From a virus, in the IMG/VR virus record IMGVR_UViG_3300010412_000056, positions 1-47,941 of that record: a stretch of 47,941 bases of DNA; one strand, written 5' to 3'. Within the stretch, counting starts at the first letter, position 1. Each line of letters opens with the position of its first letter. The notes under the pieces were generated by a model that saw only the letters and a program-made list of their open reading frames with translations, was not told where the DNA came from and did not search any database. Position numbers and translations under genes: made by a program. Positions 31,750 to 41,324 of the stretch are shown in pieces.

Positions 31750-32645
31750 CTGTACCTATTTCTAATATGACTTCGCAATTTGCCAATACAGATTATCGCT
31801 ATGATGCGATAGGTTTGGATGCGAATACCAATGGGTATGCGGCAAACTCGACACTCATTCATCTAAAAGCCAACAGCGAAAGTAGGTTTTGGGTAGACGT
31901 TGATGGCAACGTACTTGCCAATGGAAACATACAAGCCAATGGATCAGTGAATATTGCTGGTGACCTCATTCTTGTTGGAAGCATTGTTATCGGTGATCCT
32001 GATGCCGATCTGACCCTTGCTAACTCAGCATTTGTAAATAACACACTCTACACAAACAACGTTCGTTCGAACACTACCAATTCTACATCAATAGATGTGG
32101 ATAACTTTTATGTTGGCGGACAAAACATAAAGGGACAGCAAACAATATGGGTTCCCGCAGCGGTTATGGTGGCAGGAGAGACAGTAGGACCAGAAGCAAA
32201 CACATGGTACACCTCATCATCAAGTGGTTTCTATACCACAAAAGATTTCAGCAGCTCGACACAGAATTATGCTCAGTTCAGTATTCAAATGCCCAAGTCG
32301 TGGGATGAAAGTACCGATATATACGCTCAATTTGTTTGGGATAACCCAACATCTTCATCATCTGGTGTTGTATGGGGTATTGGTGCCATAGCACTAGCAG
32401 ACAGCGATAGCTTATCTATAGGAACTCCAACGTATCGCTATGTGCTAGATTATGCCGGAACAGTTCGAGATGCTTGGATAACGAATGAGATCAACTTCAC
32501 AGTTGGTGGTTCACCAGCAGCAGAAGAATATGTCGCATTTGTTGTTACTCGTGCTACGGCAAATGGATCAGATACGTATGGCGGATTGGCACAACTACAT
32601 GGTGTGAAGTTACACTACACTACAAATACAGTGACGGACGACTAA
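31746..32645 (+). CDS. Adhesin/fibre protein with beta-sandwich C-terminal domain
   Basis: The 299-residue product has an N-terminal fibre part: SNMTSQFANTDYRYDAIGLD, then LIHLKANSESRFWVDVDGNV, then Gly/Asn turns. From residue about 135 it has KGQQTIWVPAAVMVAGETVGP, a start motif I know from many phage adhesin domains. QYAQFSIQMPKSWDESTDIYAQFVWDN-like strands (NYAQFSIQMPKSWDES) and VVWGIGAIALADSDSLSI follow, then INFTVGGSPAAEEYVAFVVTRA. The second part is the likely receptor-binding or accessory beta domain. Overlaps of 1-4 bases with both neighbours indicate an operon. Confidence 0.6.
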   Translation: MTVPISNMTSQFANTDYRYDAIGLDANTNGYAANSTLIHLKANSESRFWVDVDGNVLANGNIQANGSVNIAGDLILVGSIVIGDPDADLTLANSAFVNNTLYTNNVRSNTTNSTSIDVDNFYVGGQNIKGQQTIWVPAAVMVAGETVGPEANTWYTSSSSGFYTTKDFSSSTQNYAQFSIQMPKSWDESTDIYAQFVWDNPTSSSSGVVWGIGAIALADSDSLSIGTPTYRYVLDYAGTVRDAWITNEINFTVGGSPAAEEYVAFVVTRATANGSDTYGGLAQLHGVKLHYTTNTVTDD

Positions 32646-33409
32646 TGCCCTATAAAATTCTCAATCTGACTATAGGCGGTGGACGAGTCAAAAAGGTCAA
32701 CGAAACACCAACGATAGTGACTAAGACATCTGGTACGACATGGACCGTTCCTGACGATTGGAACGACGAATCTAATACTATTGAGTGTTATGGTGGTGGA
32801 GGAGCGGGAGGTTATCTTTGGTCAACACAGCCTGCTGGTAGTGCTGGAGGTGGCGGTGGTGGTTATTCCAAGCTAGTGAACTTTACTCTTACGCCGGGAA
32901 GCACACTCTATTATTCAATTGGTAGTGGTGGAACCACAACCACATACGATGGCAATCCGGGTGGAGATACATGGGTAAATAAAAACTCGGCATCTGCTCC
33001 TACAAGTAGTGCTCAAGGCTGTCGAGGAAATGGCGGCAGCGGTGGAGAAACCAGCTTCTATGGCAATAATCCCACGACTGGTGGTCCGGGTGGAACAGGA
33101 CAATATGGTTCGACTAATCGCACAGGTGGTGACGGTGGTGATGGATATAGCGCAGGGGGCGGTGGTGGAGGTGGCTGTGCCGGAACATCCAGCAATGGCA
33201 CTGCTGGCACCGATGGTAATACTGGTGGCGGTGGCGGCGCAGGCGGTGGAGGCTATGCCGGGGCAGGTGGTAATGGTGGAACATCTGGTCAAGATGGCTA
33301 TGTTTATGGTGGTGCCGGTGGTGGGATTGAAGATACCAGCAATGCCAATGGTGGCGCAGGGAAACAGGGAATCCTTGTTATAACTTACTACGGTATTTAT
33401 TATGTCTAA
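32645..33409 (+). CDS. Glycine-rich adhesin-like protein
   Basis: The 254-residue product has an N-terminal beta part (VTKTSGTTWTVPDDWNDESN, CYGGGGAGG) with the pattern of glycine-rich domain proteins. From residue 60 to 245 it is dominated by Gly runs (GGGGGGYSKL, GNGGSGGETSF, GGGGGGCAGT, GGGGGAGGGGYAGAGGNGG). The C-terminus is hydrophobic (ILVITYYGIYYV). Such Gly-rich segments form polyglycine-II-type sandwiches in T-even gp38-type adhesins and similar receptor-binding proteins. The gene starts at the previous gene's stop (TAATG) and is followed by the late-like motif at 33405. It is a good candidate for a receptor-binding adhesin or chaperone. Confidence 0.6.
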   Translation: MPYKILNLTIGGGRVKKVNETPTIVTKTSGTTWTVPDDWNDESNTIECYGGGGAGGYLWSTQPAGSAGGGGGGYSKLVNFTLTPGSTLYYSIGSGGTTTTYDGNPGGDTWVNKNSASAPTSSAQGCRGNGGSGGETSFYGNNPTTGGPGGTGQYGSTNRTGGDGGDGYSAGGGGGGGCAGTSSNGTAGTDGNTGGGGGAGGGGYAGAGGNGGTSGQDGYVYGGAGGGIEDTSNANGGAGKQGILVITYYGIYYV

Positions 33410-33412
33410 ATA
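33405..33412 (+). promoter_or_regulatory. Late-promoter-like motif TCTAAATA before the giant fibre genes
   Basis: TCTAAATAG carries the TAAATA core of the late element, 28 bases before the ATG at 33440 and just after a gene end. The leader contains AAGGAAC as ribosome site. The first two bases deviate from TATAAATA, so strength is uncertain. Confidence 0.4.
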
Positions 33413-33439
33413 GAAAGAAACCGTTTCAAGGAACTTCGA

Positions 33440-33697
33440 ATGGCAATCAGCGTCAGAGTAAATAGCCTAACTGGCACTACCGTAGCGGTAAAAAGCCAAG
33501 ATAGCTATCGAGTAAGAACAATAGGAATCACCCCAGCGGGCACGGTTGAGCACAATATCACTGGCGCAAATAACCTTGTTGAACTTCAAGACGTTGATAC
33601 TAGCAGTCTAGACAACAACGAAACGCTTGTTTACGATGAAAATTCCGGTTTATTCGTCATAAAAGAACTCCCTGTTTTGAAAGGGGGTACTTTCTAA
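33440..33697 (+). CDS. Small fibre-associated protein, 85 aa
   Basis: The product has a basic/hydrophobic N-terminus (MAISVRVNSLTGTTVAVKSQ), a NNLVELQDVDTSSLDNNETLVYDE segment and a FVIKELPVLKGGTF end. The D-V-D-x-S-x-L-x-N-N-x-T-L-V-Y-D pattern is frequent at fibre attachment points in T4-like phages. It precedes the 2230-residue fibre by one base (TAAATG), so it may be a co-assembled or attachment subunit. No enzymatic motif is present. Confidence 0.5.
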   Translation: MAISVRVNSLTGTTVAVKSQDSYRVRTIGITPAGTVEHNITGANNLVELQDVDTSSLDNNETLVYDENSGLFVIKELPVLKGGTF

Positions 33698-36600
33698 ATG
33701 CAAAATACCCGCATTGAGATTAGATACTCACTAGCAAACAACGCTCCGGCAACTCTTAACATTGCCGAGCCTGCCTATTCATACAACTCAAATACGCTTT
33801 TTATTGGCACGCCTGATAATGCGGGCGCGATTGCTATTGGTGGCAAGTATTATCTCGATGTTCTAAACTCGGCATTCTCTAAGGCTAATGCGAGTTCTGG
33901 TGGCGATGCCTATGATAAAGCCAACGCTGCCAACTTACTTGCCTTTGCCGCTTATGCTCAAGCAAATACATCAAACACCATTGCCGTTGCTGCGTTCGAT
34001 CAGGCTAACTCTGGTACAAGTGCTGCCGCTGCGTTCGATCAGGCTAACACTGCCTATGACCAAGCAAACACAGTCTATACCTATTCATCCAACACAGTCA
34101 TGCTTGTGGCAAATGGTGCGTTCGATAAAGCGAACGCTGCCAACATCACGGCAGACAGCGCACAAGATGATGCCACATTTGCTAACACGGTAGCCATCGC
34201 AGCATTTGATACTGCCAACTCAGGTGCGGGGTCTGCTGGTGCGTTCGACCAAGCCAACGCTGCGTATGACTATGCCAACACAGTTTATACCTATTCGTCC
34301 AACACAGTTATGTTGGTTGCCAATGGCGCTTACGACAAAGCAAATGCTGCCAACCTACTTGCCTATGCTGCTTTGCCTCAAACAGGTGGAACGGTATCTG
34401 GTGACCTTGCCGTAAGTGGAAATGTTACCATATCAGGCAATGTGACGTATGCCAACACAGAGTCGCTATTGATCGGTGATAACATCATCGAGCTAAACGC
34501 TGACCTTCCATCTGACGTAGCCCCAACAGAAGATGCTGGTATTCAGGTAAACCGTGGCAGCGCAGACGCAAACACATCTGTTCTTTGGAACGAGACTGCC
34601 GACGAGTGGCAGTTCACTAACGATGCTACCACATTTTATGCCATACCAACAAACACATCAGTCGAATTTGCCAACACCGTAGCGATTGCCGCGTTCGATA
34701 CTGCCAACTCTGGGGCGGGTTCGGCAGGAGCATTTGATCAAGCCAATGCCGCTTACGATTTTGCCAATACGGTAAATGTCATTGCGGTTGCTGCGTTCGA
34801 AACTGCCAACTCAGGAGCAGGATCGGGCGGAGCATATGATCAAGCGAATGCGGCTTATGACTATGCCAACACAGTCTACACGTATGCTGCCAATGACGTT
34901 ATGTTGGTTGCTAATAGTGCCTATGACAAGGCTAACGCTGCTAACATAACGGCAGACCAAGCACTTGCTGCCGGTGGTGCGGCATACGATGAAGCCAACT
35001 CAGCAACATCCGATGCTGCCACAGCACTAACAGCGGCAAGTTCGGCTTACATAAAAGCCAACAACACATACACTTATGCGGCTAACAATGTCCGATTGCT
35101 TGCTAACACGGCATACGACAAAGCCAACAATGCCAATCTATATGCCGATCTTGCCTATGACCTTGGTGGTATAGTCTACGATGAGGCTAACAGTATCAGT
35201 GCCATGGCATCTGGTGCCTCGGTAGCAGCAGGATATGCTTATGATAAAGCAAACACGGCTAACATCACTGCCGACAATGCTTGGATAGGTGTAGGGGCAG
35301 CATATGACAAAGCAAATGCTGCGAATATAACAGCAGACACAGCCGACACTCAATCACAAGCAGCTTTTGACCAAGCCAATACGGTTTGGGATTCTGCCAA
35401 CACCATATACACCTATGCCGCAAATGACGTGATGTCTGCGGCTAATGCTGCGTTTGCGCAAGCCAATGCTGCCAATCTAGTACCAGTTGGCAACACCATT
35501 TCATCCAATGGTTACTACACCAATCGAGCAACAAGACGTGGTATCAACTTCCTTGAAGGCACTAATGTCACCATCAATGTTGACGACGATCCAACTATAA
35601 ATGTCTCCAACGTCACCATCACAGCAACATTTGCCGGTGATGCTGGACCGGCATTCGACAAAGCCAATGCTGCTAACATCATTGCCGAGGCATCATTTGA
35701 AAGAGCGAATGTTGTAAATGCTGGTAACTCTGGCACAACGGTTCAGTTCCAACAACGAGGATCGCAGAAGGTCCTAAACTTCGTTGAAGGTACGGACATT
35801 GTTATCAACGTCGATCAGGATGATAGTCTTGAAACTCTAAACGTCAAGATCACATCGACCGCTACAGCGGGCGCATCGGCATCAGATGCTTACAACAAAG
35901 CCAACCTTGCCTATACCATTGCTGCGAATCAGGTTCAACTTGTCGCAAACTCGGCATATGGTGAAGCCAATGTCGTTCATGTTGGCAACACGATCACATC
36001 AAATGGCTACTATGCTGAAAGATCAGCCAGAAAAGTCATCAACTTCATGGAAGGTGAGAATATCACCATTACCATTGACGATGATCCAACTCTCAATACA
36101 GCAAACGTAACTATCACTGGCGCTGCCGGTGGCGATCCCACACCAGCATTTGATAAAGCCAACCTTGCCTATACCTATGCTGCCAACGACGCAATGCTCG
36201 CGGCAAACTCGGCTTACGATCTTGCCAATGCTGCTTATACATTTGCTGCCAACGACGCAATGCTCGCGGCAAATGCTGCCTACGCTCTGGCAAATAGCAA
36301 CCAAACATACGCTGCTAACACAGTCATGCTCGTTGCTAACACAGCATATGGCTTGGCAAACAGTAACTATACTTTCGCGGCAAATACAGTTCGCTTGATT
36401 GCTAACTCAGCCTATGACAAGGCTAACGCTGCTAACCTATTCGCTCTCAGCGCGTACACCCTTGCCGGTATATCTTTCGACAAAGCCAATACGGTTGAAT
36501 CCTCTATCGGTGCGGTTTCTGATGCTGCCGGTGCCGCATACAATAAAGCCAACTCTGCCAATATCACGGCAGACGATGCCTATGCCGCTGCCGCAGCATC

Positions 36601-39600
36601 TTATGGAAAAGCCAACGTCACATATACCTATGCTGCCAATGATGTGATGCTGGTTGCTAACACAGCATACGCAAAAGCCAATGCCGCAAACATCACTGCC
36701 GATTTGGCTGATGCTCAGTCACAAGCTGCCTTCGATCAAGCCAACACGGTTTGGGATAGTGCTAACTCTAACTACACCTATGCTTCCAATATTGTTATGT
36801 TAGTGGCTAACACGGCATACGACAAGGCTAACGCTGCTAACCTACTTGCCTATGCGGCACTTCCGCAATCCGGTGGAACGATTGATGGTGACCTCGATGT
36901 AACAGGAAATGTTACCATATCGGGTAACATTACATATGCCAACACAGAGACATTGCTCATTGGTGATAACATCATTGAGTTAAACTCCGACCTTCCATTT
37001 GATGTTGCTCCAACCGAAGACGCTGGCATAAAGGTCAACCGTGGTAGTTCATCTAACGTATTCCTCCTATGGGATGAGGGATCAGATGTCTGGCAATGGT
37101 CTGATGATAACGAAGTTTACTGGACCATACCTTCAAACACTGCCGTTGAAAGCGCTTTCAATCAAGCCAATACCGTTTGGGATAGTGCCAATAGCAACTA
37201 CACATTTACTGCTAACAATGTCATGTTGGTGGCTAACTCTGCTTATGATAAGGCAAATGCTGCCAACATCACCGCAGATGTAGCAGATGCTCAGTCACAA
37301 GCGGCATTCGATCAAGCCAATACGGTCTGGGATAGTGCTAACTCTAACTATACCTATGCTGCTAACACAGTTATGCTGGTGGCTAACACGGCATATGATG
37401 CTGCTAACACAACATACACTTATGCTGCCAATGATGTGATGCTGGCAGCAAATGCGGCATACGATGCTGGAAACACCAACTATACCTATGCTGCCAATGA
37501 TGTGATGCTGGCAGCTAACTCGGCATATGGAACAGCGAACGTTGCCAACCTAATGCCTGTTGCTAACACCATGTCCAATGGATATGCCACTGTTAGATCA
37601 ACTCGCCACATAATGAACTTCCTTGAAGGCACAAATATCACGATCACAGTTGATGACGATTCCGCTGGTGATAGATCGAATGTAACCATCACCTCTACCG
37701 GGGGAACCACTTCGATAGCTACATCCGACACGGCACCATCTTCTCCAAACGACGGAGATTTGTGGTGGCATACTGTACTCGGCAAGTTGCTTGTTTATTA
37801 TGACGATGGTGATACACAACAATGGGTTGAAACAGCACCCGGTCTTGTTTCAGCGAACGGAAGCGGTAGTGGAACGGGTGATACCACGATAGCAGTAGCA
37901 GCGTTCGTTCAAGCCAATGCGGTATGGGATAGTGCTAACGGTAACTATACATATGCGGCTAATGACGCGATGTTGGTGGCAAATAGTGCCTACGGTGAAG
38001 CCAATGTAATCAACGTAGGCAACACTACATCCGGCACCTTTACACCAAGATCGAAAAGACGAGCAATCAACTTCCTTGAAGGCACGGGCGTAACAATCAC
38101 TATCGATGATGATGCTGCTCTAAACACTGCTAATGTAACCATCACGGCAGCGGGTGGGGATACCACGATTGCGGAAGCTGCGTTTGATCAAGCCAATACC
38201 GTCTGGGATAGTGCTAACGGTAACTATACATTCGCTGCCAACACGGTCAGACTAATCGCAAACACAGCTTATAACGCTGCCAATAGCAACTATACATATG
38301 CGGCTAATGACGTGATGTTAGTTGCTAACTCAGCCTATGATAAAGCCAATGCCGCAAACATCACTGCCGATGTTGCTGATGCTCAATCGCAAGCGGCATT
38401 TGATCGTGCTAATAGCGTCTGGGATAGCGCGAACAGCAACTACACGTTTGCTGCTAACACTGTAAGGCTAATCGCTAACACTGCCTACGATGCTGGCAAT
38501 ACCAACTACACATTCTCTGCCAACACGGTTCGATTGATAGCGAACACGGCTTATGACGCTGGAAACACTAACTATACATTCGCTGCCAACACGGTCAGAC
38601 TAATAGCAAATACCGCATACGATGCTGCCAACAGCAACTACACCTATGCGGCTAATAACGTAATGTCTGTCGCAAACAGTGCTTATGGCGAAGTAAATGT
38701 CGCAATGAACGTTGGTATCACAACGGCAGGAACATTCACACCAACATCGAAGCGACGTGCTTTGAACTTCATCGAAGGTTCAAACATCACAATCACTATT
38801 GATGACGATGCCGATCTGAACACAGCAAATATTACCATTACATCAACTGCCTCTGGCGGCGATGCTGGACCGGCATTCGATCAAGCCAATGCTGCTTACA
38901 CCTTTGCTGCTAATGATGCGATGCTCGCTGCTAATAGTGCCTATGGTGAAGCGAATGTAGTCAATGTCGGTATCACAACGGCAGGCACATTTACACCTAC
39001 ATCAAAAAGAAGCGCAATCAACTTCATCGAGGGTGCTGGCGTAACAATCGCTATCGTTGATGATCCCGCGCTAAACACCGCTAACGTAACTATCACGGCA
39101 ACTGGTGGAGATACCACGATTGCTGAGGCAGCATTCGACCAAGCTAATACGGTCTGGGATAGTGCTAACTCTAACTACACCTTCGCAGCAAATACTGTTC
39201 GCTTGATAGCAAACAGTGCGTTCGATAAAGCCAACTCGGTCTTCACATATGCGGCTAATGATGTAATGCTAGTAGCCAATACGGCATACGATGCTGGCAA
39301 TACCAACTATACCTTTGCCGCTAATACGGTTCGATTGATCGCGAATAGCGCATATGATGCGGCTAACAGCAACTACACCTATGCGGCTAATAACGTAATG
39401 ATTGCTGCCAACTCTGCGTTCGCAATGGCAAATGCTGCTAATCTAATACCAGTTGGCAACACGATTTCATCTAATAGCTACTACACCAATCGTGCTACGA
39501 GACGCGGAATCAACTTCCTTGAAGGTAGTGGAATCACGATCAACGTTGATGATGATCCAGCAATCAACGTATCCAATGTTACCATTACATCAACTGGTGG

Positions 39601-40390
39601 TGATACGACTATCGCGGAAGCCGCTTTCGACCAAGCAAATACAGTATGGGATAGTGCTAACAGCAACTACACCTTTGCCGCTAACACAGTGAGCCTGATT
39701 GGTAACTCAGCATTTGATCAAGCCAATACGGTTTGGGATAGCGCAAACAGCAATTACACATTTGCTGCTAACACGGTTCGACTTATTGCTAACACTGCGT
39801 ATGATGCTGGCAACACCAACTATACCTATGCTGCCAACAATGTGATGCTAGTCGCTAACTCGGCTTATGCGGCAGGAAACAGCAATTACACCTATGCTGC
39901 CAATAACGTGATGATAGCAGCAAACAGTGCTTACGCGGCTGGTAACAGTAACTATACATACGCTGCTAACAACGTGATGATCGCTGCTAACTCAGCCTAT
40001 GTTCAAGCCAACATTGCCAACACACTAGCAAATACTCGAACAGTCAACTTCATCATTGATGGTGGTGGTTCGGAACTTTCAACGGGATCAAAGGGTGGAG
40101 TAATCATTGATAGACCGTTCAATATCGATCAATGGACGTTGCTCGCTGATCAATCCGGTTCTGTAGTTGTTGACGTTCAAACGGCTACCTACTCAGATTT
40201 TCCAACAAACATATCTTCTATGGTTGGAGGCGGCACAAAACCAACACTTAGCACTGCCCAGAAAAATCAATCTGCTCCGGCATCATGGACATCCACCACT
40301 GGTGCTTCTGGAAACGTGGTTGTGTTCAATGTGGACAGTGTTACGACTGTTACAAGGGTCACCGTATCTTTGAAACTGACTATATCATAA
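33698..40390 (+). CDS. Giant tail fibre 1 (2230 aa) with 22-residue Ala-Asn shaft repeats
   Basis: N-terminal residues 1-55 are a beta start (NTRIEIRYSLANNAPATLNI). The shaft runs from about residue 57 to 2110. It is made of helical stretches with YTYAANDVMLVANSAYDKAN-like units, where Asn recurs 7, 7 and 8 residues apart (22-residue period). These are broken by eight beta cassettes of the type INFLEG-x-x-I-T-I-x-V-D-D-D plus TITATGG and TTIAEAAFDQANTVW. Two GDNIIEL cassettes and one DGDLWW cassette occur too. The last 120 residues (VNFIIDGGGSELSTGSKGG, then WTLLADQSGSVVVDV, FPTNISSM, then NVDSVTTVTRVTVSLKL) match a tip domain common in phage fibres. It probably trimerises and recognises the host surface. 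Confidence 0.8.
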   Translation: MQNTRIEIRYSLANNAPATLNIAEPAYSYNSNTLFIGTPDNAGAIAIGGKYYLDVLNSAFSKANASSGGDAYDKANAANLLAFAAYAQANTSNTIAVAAFDQANSGTSAAAAFDQANTAYDQANTVYTYSSNTVMLVANGAFDKANAANITADSAQDDATFANTVAIAAFDTANSGAGSAGAFDQANAAYDYANTVYTYSSNTVMLVANGAYDKANAANLLAYAALPQTGGTVSGDLAVSGNVTISGNVTYANTESLLIGDNIIELNADLPSDVAPTEDAGIQVNRGSADANTSVLWNETADEWQFTNDATTFYAIPTNTSVEFANTVAIAAFDTANSGAGSAGAFDQANAAYDFANTVNVIAVAAFETANSGAGSGGAYDQANAAYDYANTVYTYAANDVMLVANSAYDKANAANITADQALAAGGAAYDEANSATSDAATALTAASSAYIKANNTYTYAANNVRLLANTAYDKANNANLYADLAYDLGGIVYDEANSISAMASGASVAAGYAYDKANTANITADNAWIGVGAAYDKANAANITADTADTQSQAAFDQANTVWDSANTIYTYAANDVMSAANAAFAQANAANLVPVGNTISSNGYYTNRATRRGINFLEGTNVTINVDDDPTINVSNVTITATFAGDAGPAFDKANAANIIAEASFERANVVNAGNSGTTVQFQQRGSQKVLNFVEGTDIVINVDQDDSLETLNVKITSTATAGASASDAYNKANLAYTIAANQVQLVANSAYGEANVVHVGNTITSNGYYAERSARKVINFMEGENITITIDDDPTLNTANVTITGAAGGDPTPAFDKANLAYTYAANDAMLAANSAYDLANAAYTFAANDAMLAANAAYALANSNQTYAANTVMLVANTAYGLANSNYTFAANTVRLIANSAYDKANAANLFALSAYTLAGISFDKANTVESSIGAVSDAAGAAYNKANSANITADDAYAAAAASYGKANVTYTYAANDVMLVANTAYAKANAANITADLADAQSQAAFDQANTVWDSANSNYTYASNIVMLVANTAYDKANAANLLAYAALPQSGGTIDGDLDVTGNVTISGNITYANTETLLIGDNIIELNSDLPFDVAPTEDAGIKVNRGSSSNVFLLWDEGSDVWQWSDDNEVYWTIPSNTAVESAFNQANTVWDSANSNYTFTANNVMLVANSAYDKANAANITADVADAQSQAAFDQANTVWDSANSNYTYAANTVMLVANTAYDAANTTYTYAANDVMLAANAAYDAGNTNYTYAANDVMLAANSAYGTANVANLMPVANTMSNGYATVRSTRHIMNFLEGTNITITVDDDSAGDRSNVTITSTGGTTSIATSDTAPSSPNDGDLWWHTVLGKLLVYYDDGDTQQWVETAPGLVSANGSGSGTGDTTIAVAAFVQANAVWDSANGNYTYAANDAMLVANSAYGEANVINVGNTTSGTFTPRSKRRAINFLEGTGVTITIDDDAALNTANVTITAAGGDTTIAEAAFDQANTVWDSANGNYTFAANTVRLIANTAYNAANSNYTYAANDVMLVANSAYDKANAANITADVADAQSQAAFDRANSVWDSANSNYTFAANTVRLIANTAYDAGNTNYTFSANTVRLIANTAYDAGNTNYTFAANTVRLIANTAYDAANSNYTYAANNVMSVANSAYGEVNVAMNVGITTAGTFTPTSKRRALNFIEGSNITITIDDDADLNTANITITSTASGGDAGPAFDQANAAYTFAANDAMLAANSAYGEANVVNVGITTAGTFTPTSKRSAINFIEGAGVTIAIVDDPALNTANVTITATGGDTTIAEAAFDQANTVWDSANSNYTFAANTVRLIANSAFDKANSVFTYAANDVMLVANTAYDAGNTNYTFAANTVRLIANSAYDAANSNYTYAANNVMIAANSAFAMANAANLIPVGNTISSNSYYTNRATRRGINFLEGSGITINVDDDPAINVSNVTITSTGGDTTIAEAAFDQANTVWDSANSNYTFAANTVSLIGNSAFDQANTVWDSANSNYTFAANTVRLIANTAYDAGNTNYTYAANNVMLVANSAYAAGNSNYTYAANNVMIAANSAYAAGNSNYTYAANNVMIAANSAYVQANIANTLANTRTVNFIIDGGGSELSTGSKGGVIIDRPFNIDQWTLLADQSGSVVVDVQTATYSDFPTNISSMVGGGTKPTLSTAQKNQSAPASWTSTTGASGNVVVFNVDSVTTVTRVTVSLKLTIS
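33868..40030 (+). repeat. 66-bp (22-codon) coding repeats of fibre-1 shaft
   Basis: The DNA encodes many degenerate copies of a unit such as AAN-x-VMLVAN-x-AYD-x-AN. Each unit is about 66 bp, with synonymous differences between copies, so copies are diverged at DNA level but conserved in protein. Longer blocks with beta cassettes repeat at a few hundred bp. Confidence 0.75.
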
Positions 40391-40400
40391 GGAGTGATGT

Positions 40401-40745
40401 ATGTGGAAAATCTATTATGACAACTGGACTGCGTTTTCTAGTGAGGATGGATCAGTATGGCAAGCACCGAGAATAGGAGTTGTGGCAATCATTCAAACAA
40501 ATCCAAATGTGGGATGGGAGTTTGTGTGCGGCAATGACTATTACTATTACGAGGAAGCTGTTGGTGGTTGGAGAAACACAACACAGTTCGGAATGTATGA
40601 TCATATGATCCGTTGCCAGCATCCATTGGTATTGTTTGGAAGAATGGTGACAGATGAAACATACGCAGAAATGCGTCGTAAAATAGCAGAAGAATGGGGA
40701 CCAAAAAGCGCTTGGTTGCCAACGGAGGTAAGACGTGACTCGTGA
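40401..40745 (+). CDS. Unknown small protein, 114 aa, between the two giant fibres
   Basis: The product starts MWKIYYDNWTAFSSEDGSVWQAP and has RIGVVAIIQTNPNVGWEFVCGN and DYYYYEEAVGGWRN. The C-terminus is helical (VTDETYAEMRRKIAEEWGPKSAW). The W-x-I-Y-Y-D-x-G-type start with a VVAI-x-Q segment is shared by small phage proteins I have seen beside adhesin genes, but no function is known to me. A GGAGTG ribosome site precedes the ATG. It overlaps the next gene by eleven bases. Confidence 0.5.
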   Translation: MWKIYYDNWTAFSSEDGSVWQAPRIGVVAIIQTNPNVGWEFVCGNDYYYYEEAVGGWRNTTQFGMYDHMIRCQHPLVLFGRMVTDETYAEMRRKIAEEWGPKSAWLPTEVRRDS

Positions 40746-41295
40746 TCCAAATTGGGTACAACAAGACTATCAGTTTTATAACGACAATGGCGTTCAAGGT
40801 GCGGCAACCACCAAGGCAGCGATCAATACTCCTGTAGACATCACTCAAGGAACCAAGTTTCGTCTGAGAGTGAATTTTGGTGATACCAATAACGCAACAC
40901 AAAACAATACGCGGTCTGTCACTTTACAATTGAACATAGGAGGTGGTGGATGGAACGATGTTACGGGGGCTACTGCCATAGCGTACACAACATCAACCTA
41001 TGTTTCAGACGGAAACAACGATCCAAACGAACGATTATCAAACATAGGCGGCACATCATTTGATGGCACATGGGAAGAGTTCGACACCAATAACACCACC
41101 ACGTCTCGAACATGGGCAGACGATTATACCGAATACGAATATTGCCTATTAGAAAATGGAGTTACGGCAGATGTTAGTGTCACATTCAGACTTTTGACGA
41201 GTTCAGATGAAACGGTGACACAAACGAACGTACCCACAATCACGGTAAGAGCACCCGTTACATGGTCAGGGTATTCTTTTGATGTTACGATATAA
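40735..41295 (+). CDS. Beta-rich adhesin/virion protein with GTG start
   Basis: The 186-residue product begins at GTG 40735, preceded by a strong GGAGGT at 40725-40730. No ATG nearby preserves the start MTRDPNWVQQDYQFYNDNG. It continues with TQGTKFRLRVNFGDTNNATQ, LNIGGGGWNDVTGATAIAY and a TEYEYCLLENG segment with VSVTFRLLTSSDE. The domain type (N-terminal WVQ-x-Y-x-F-x-N-D-x-G, then FRLR, then GGGW) recurs in phage structural proteins with probable carbohydrate or receptor interaction. It overlaps both neighbours' control regions; its stop overlaps the late promoter of fibre 2. Confidence 0.6.
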   Translation: MTRDPNWVQQDYQFYNDNGVQGAATTKAAINTPVDITQGTKFRLRVNFGDTNNATQNNTRSVTLQLNIGGGGWNDVTGATAIAYTTSTYVSDGNNDPNERLSNIGGTSFDGTWEEFDTNNTTTSRTWADDYTEYEYCLLENGVTADVSVTFRLLTSSDETVTQTNVPTITVRAPVTWSGYSFDVTI

Positions 41296-41298
41296 ATA
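41291..41298 (+). promoter_or_regulatory. Perfect late promoter TATAAATA before fibre 2
   Basis: TATAAATAAG lies 27 bases upstream of the ATG at 41325, with AAGGA in the leader. It exactly matches the T4 late element and overlaps the stop codon of the previous gene. Confidence 0.72.
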
Positions 41299-41324
41299 AG
41301 AGGTAATAAGGAAACAAGAAAAAC

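Noticed and set aside
32915-33292. Antisense ORF of 125 residues opposite the Gly-rich gene
   Set aside because: It is the mirror image of Gly codon runs, gives a Thr/Ile/Ala/Ser-rich low-complexity product and lacks a ribosome site.
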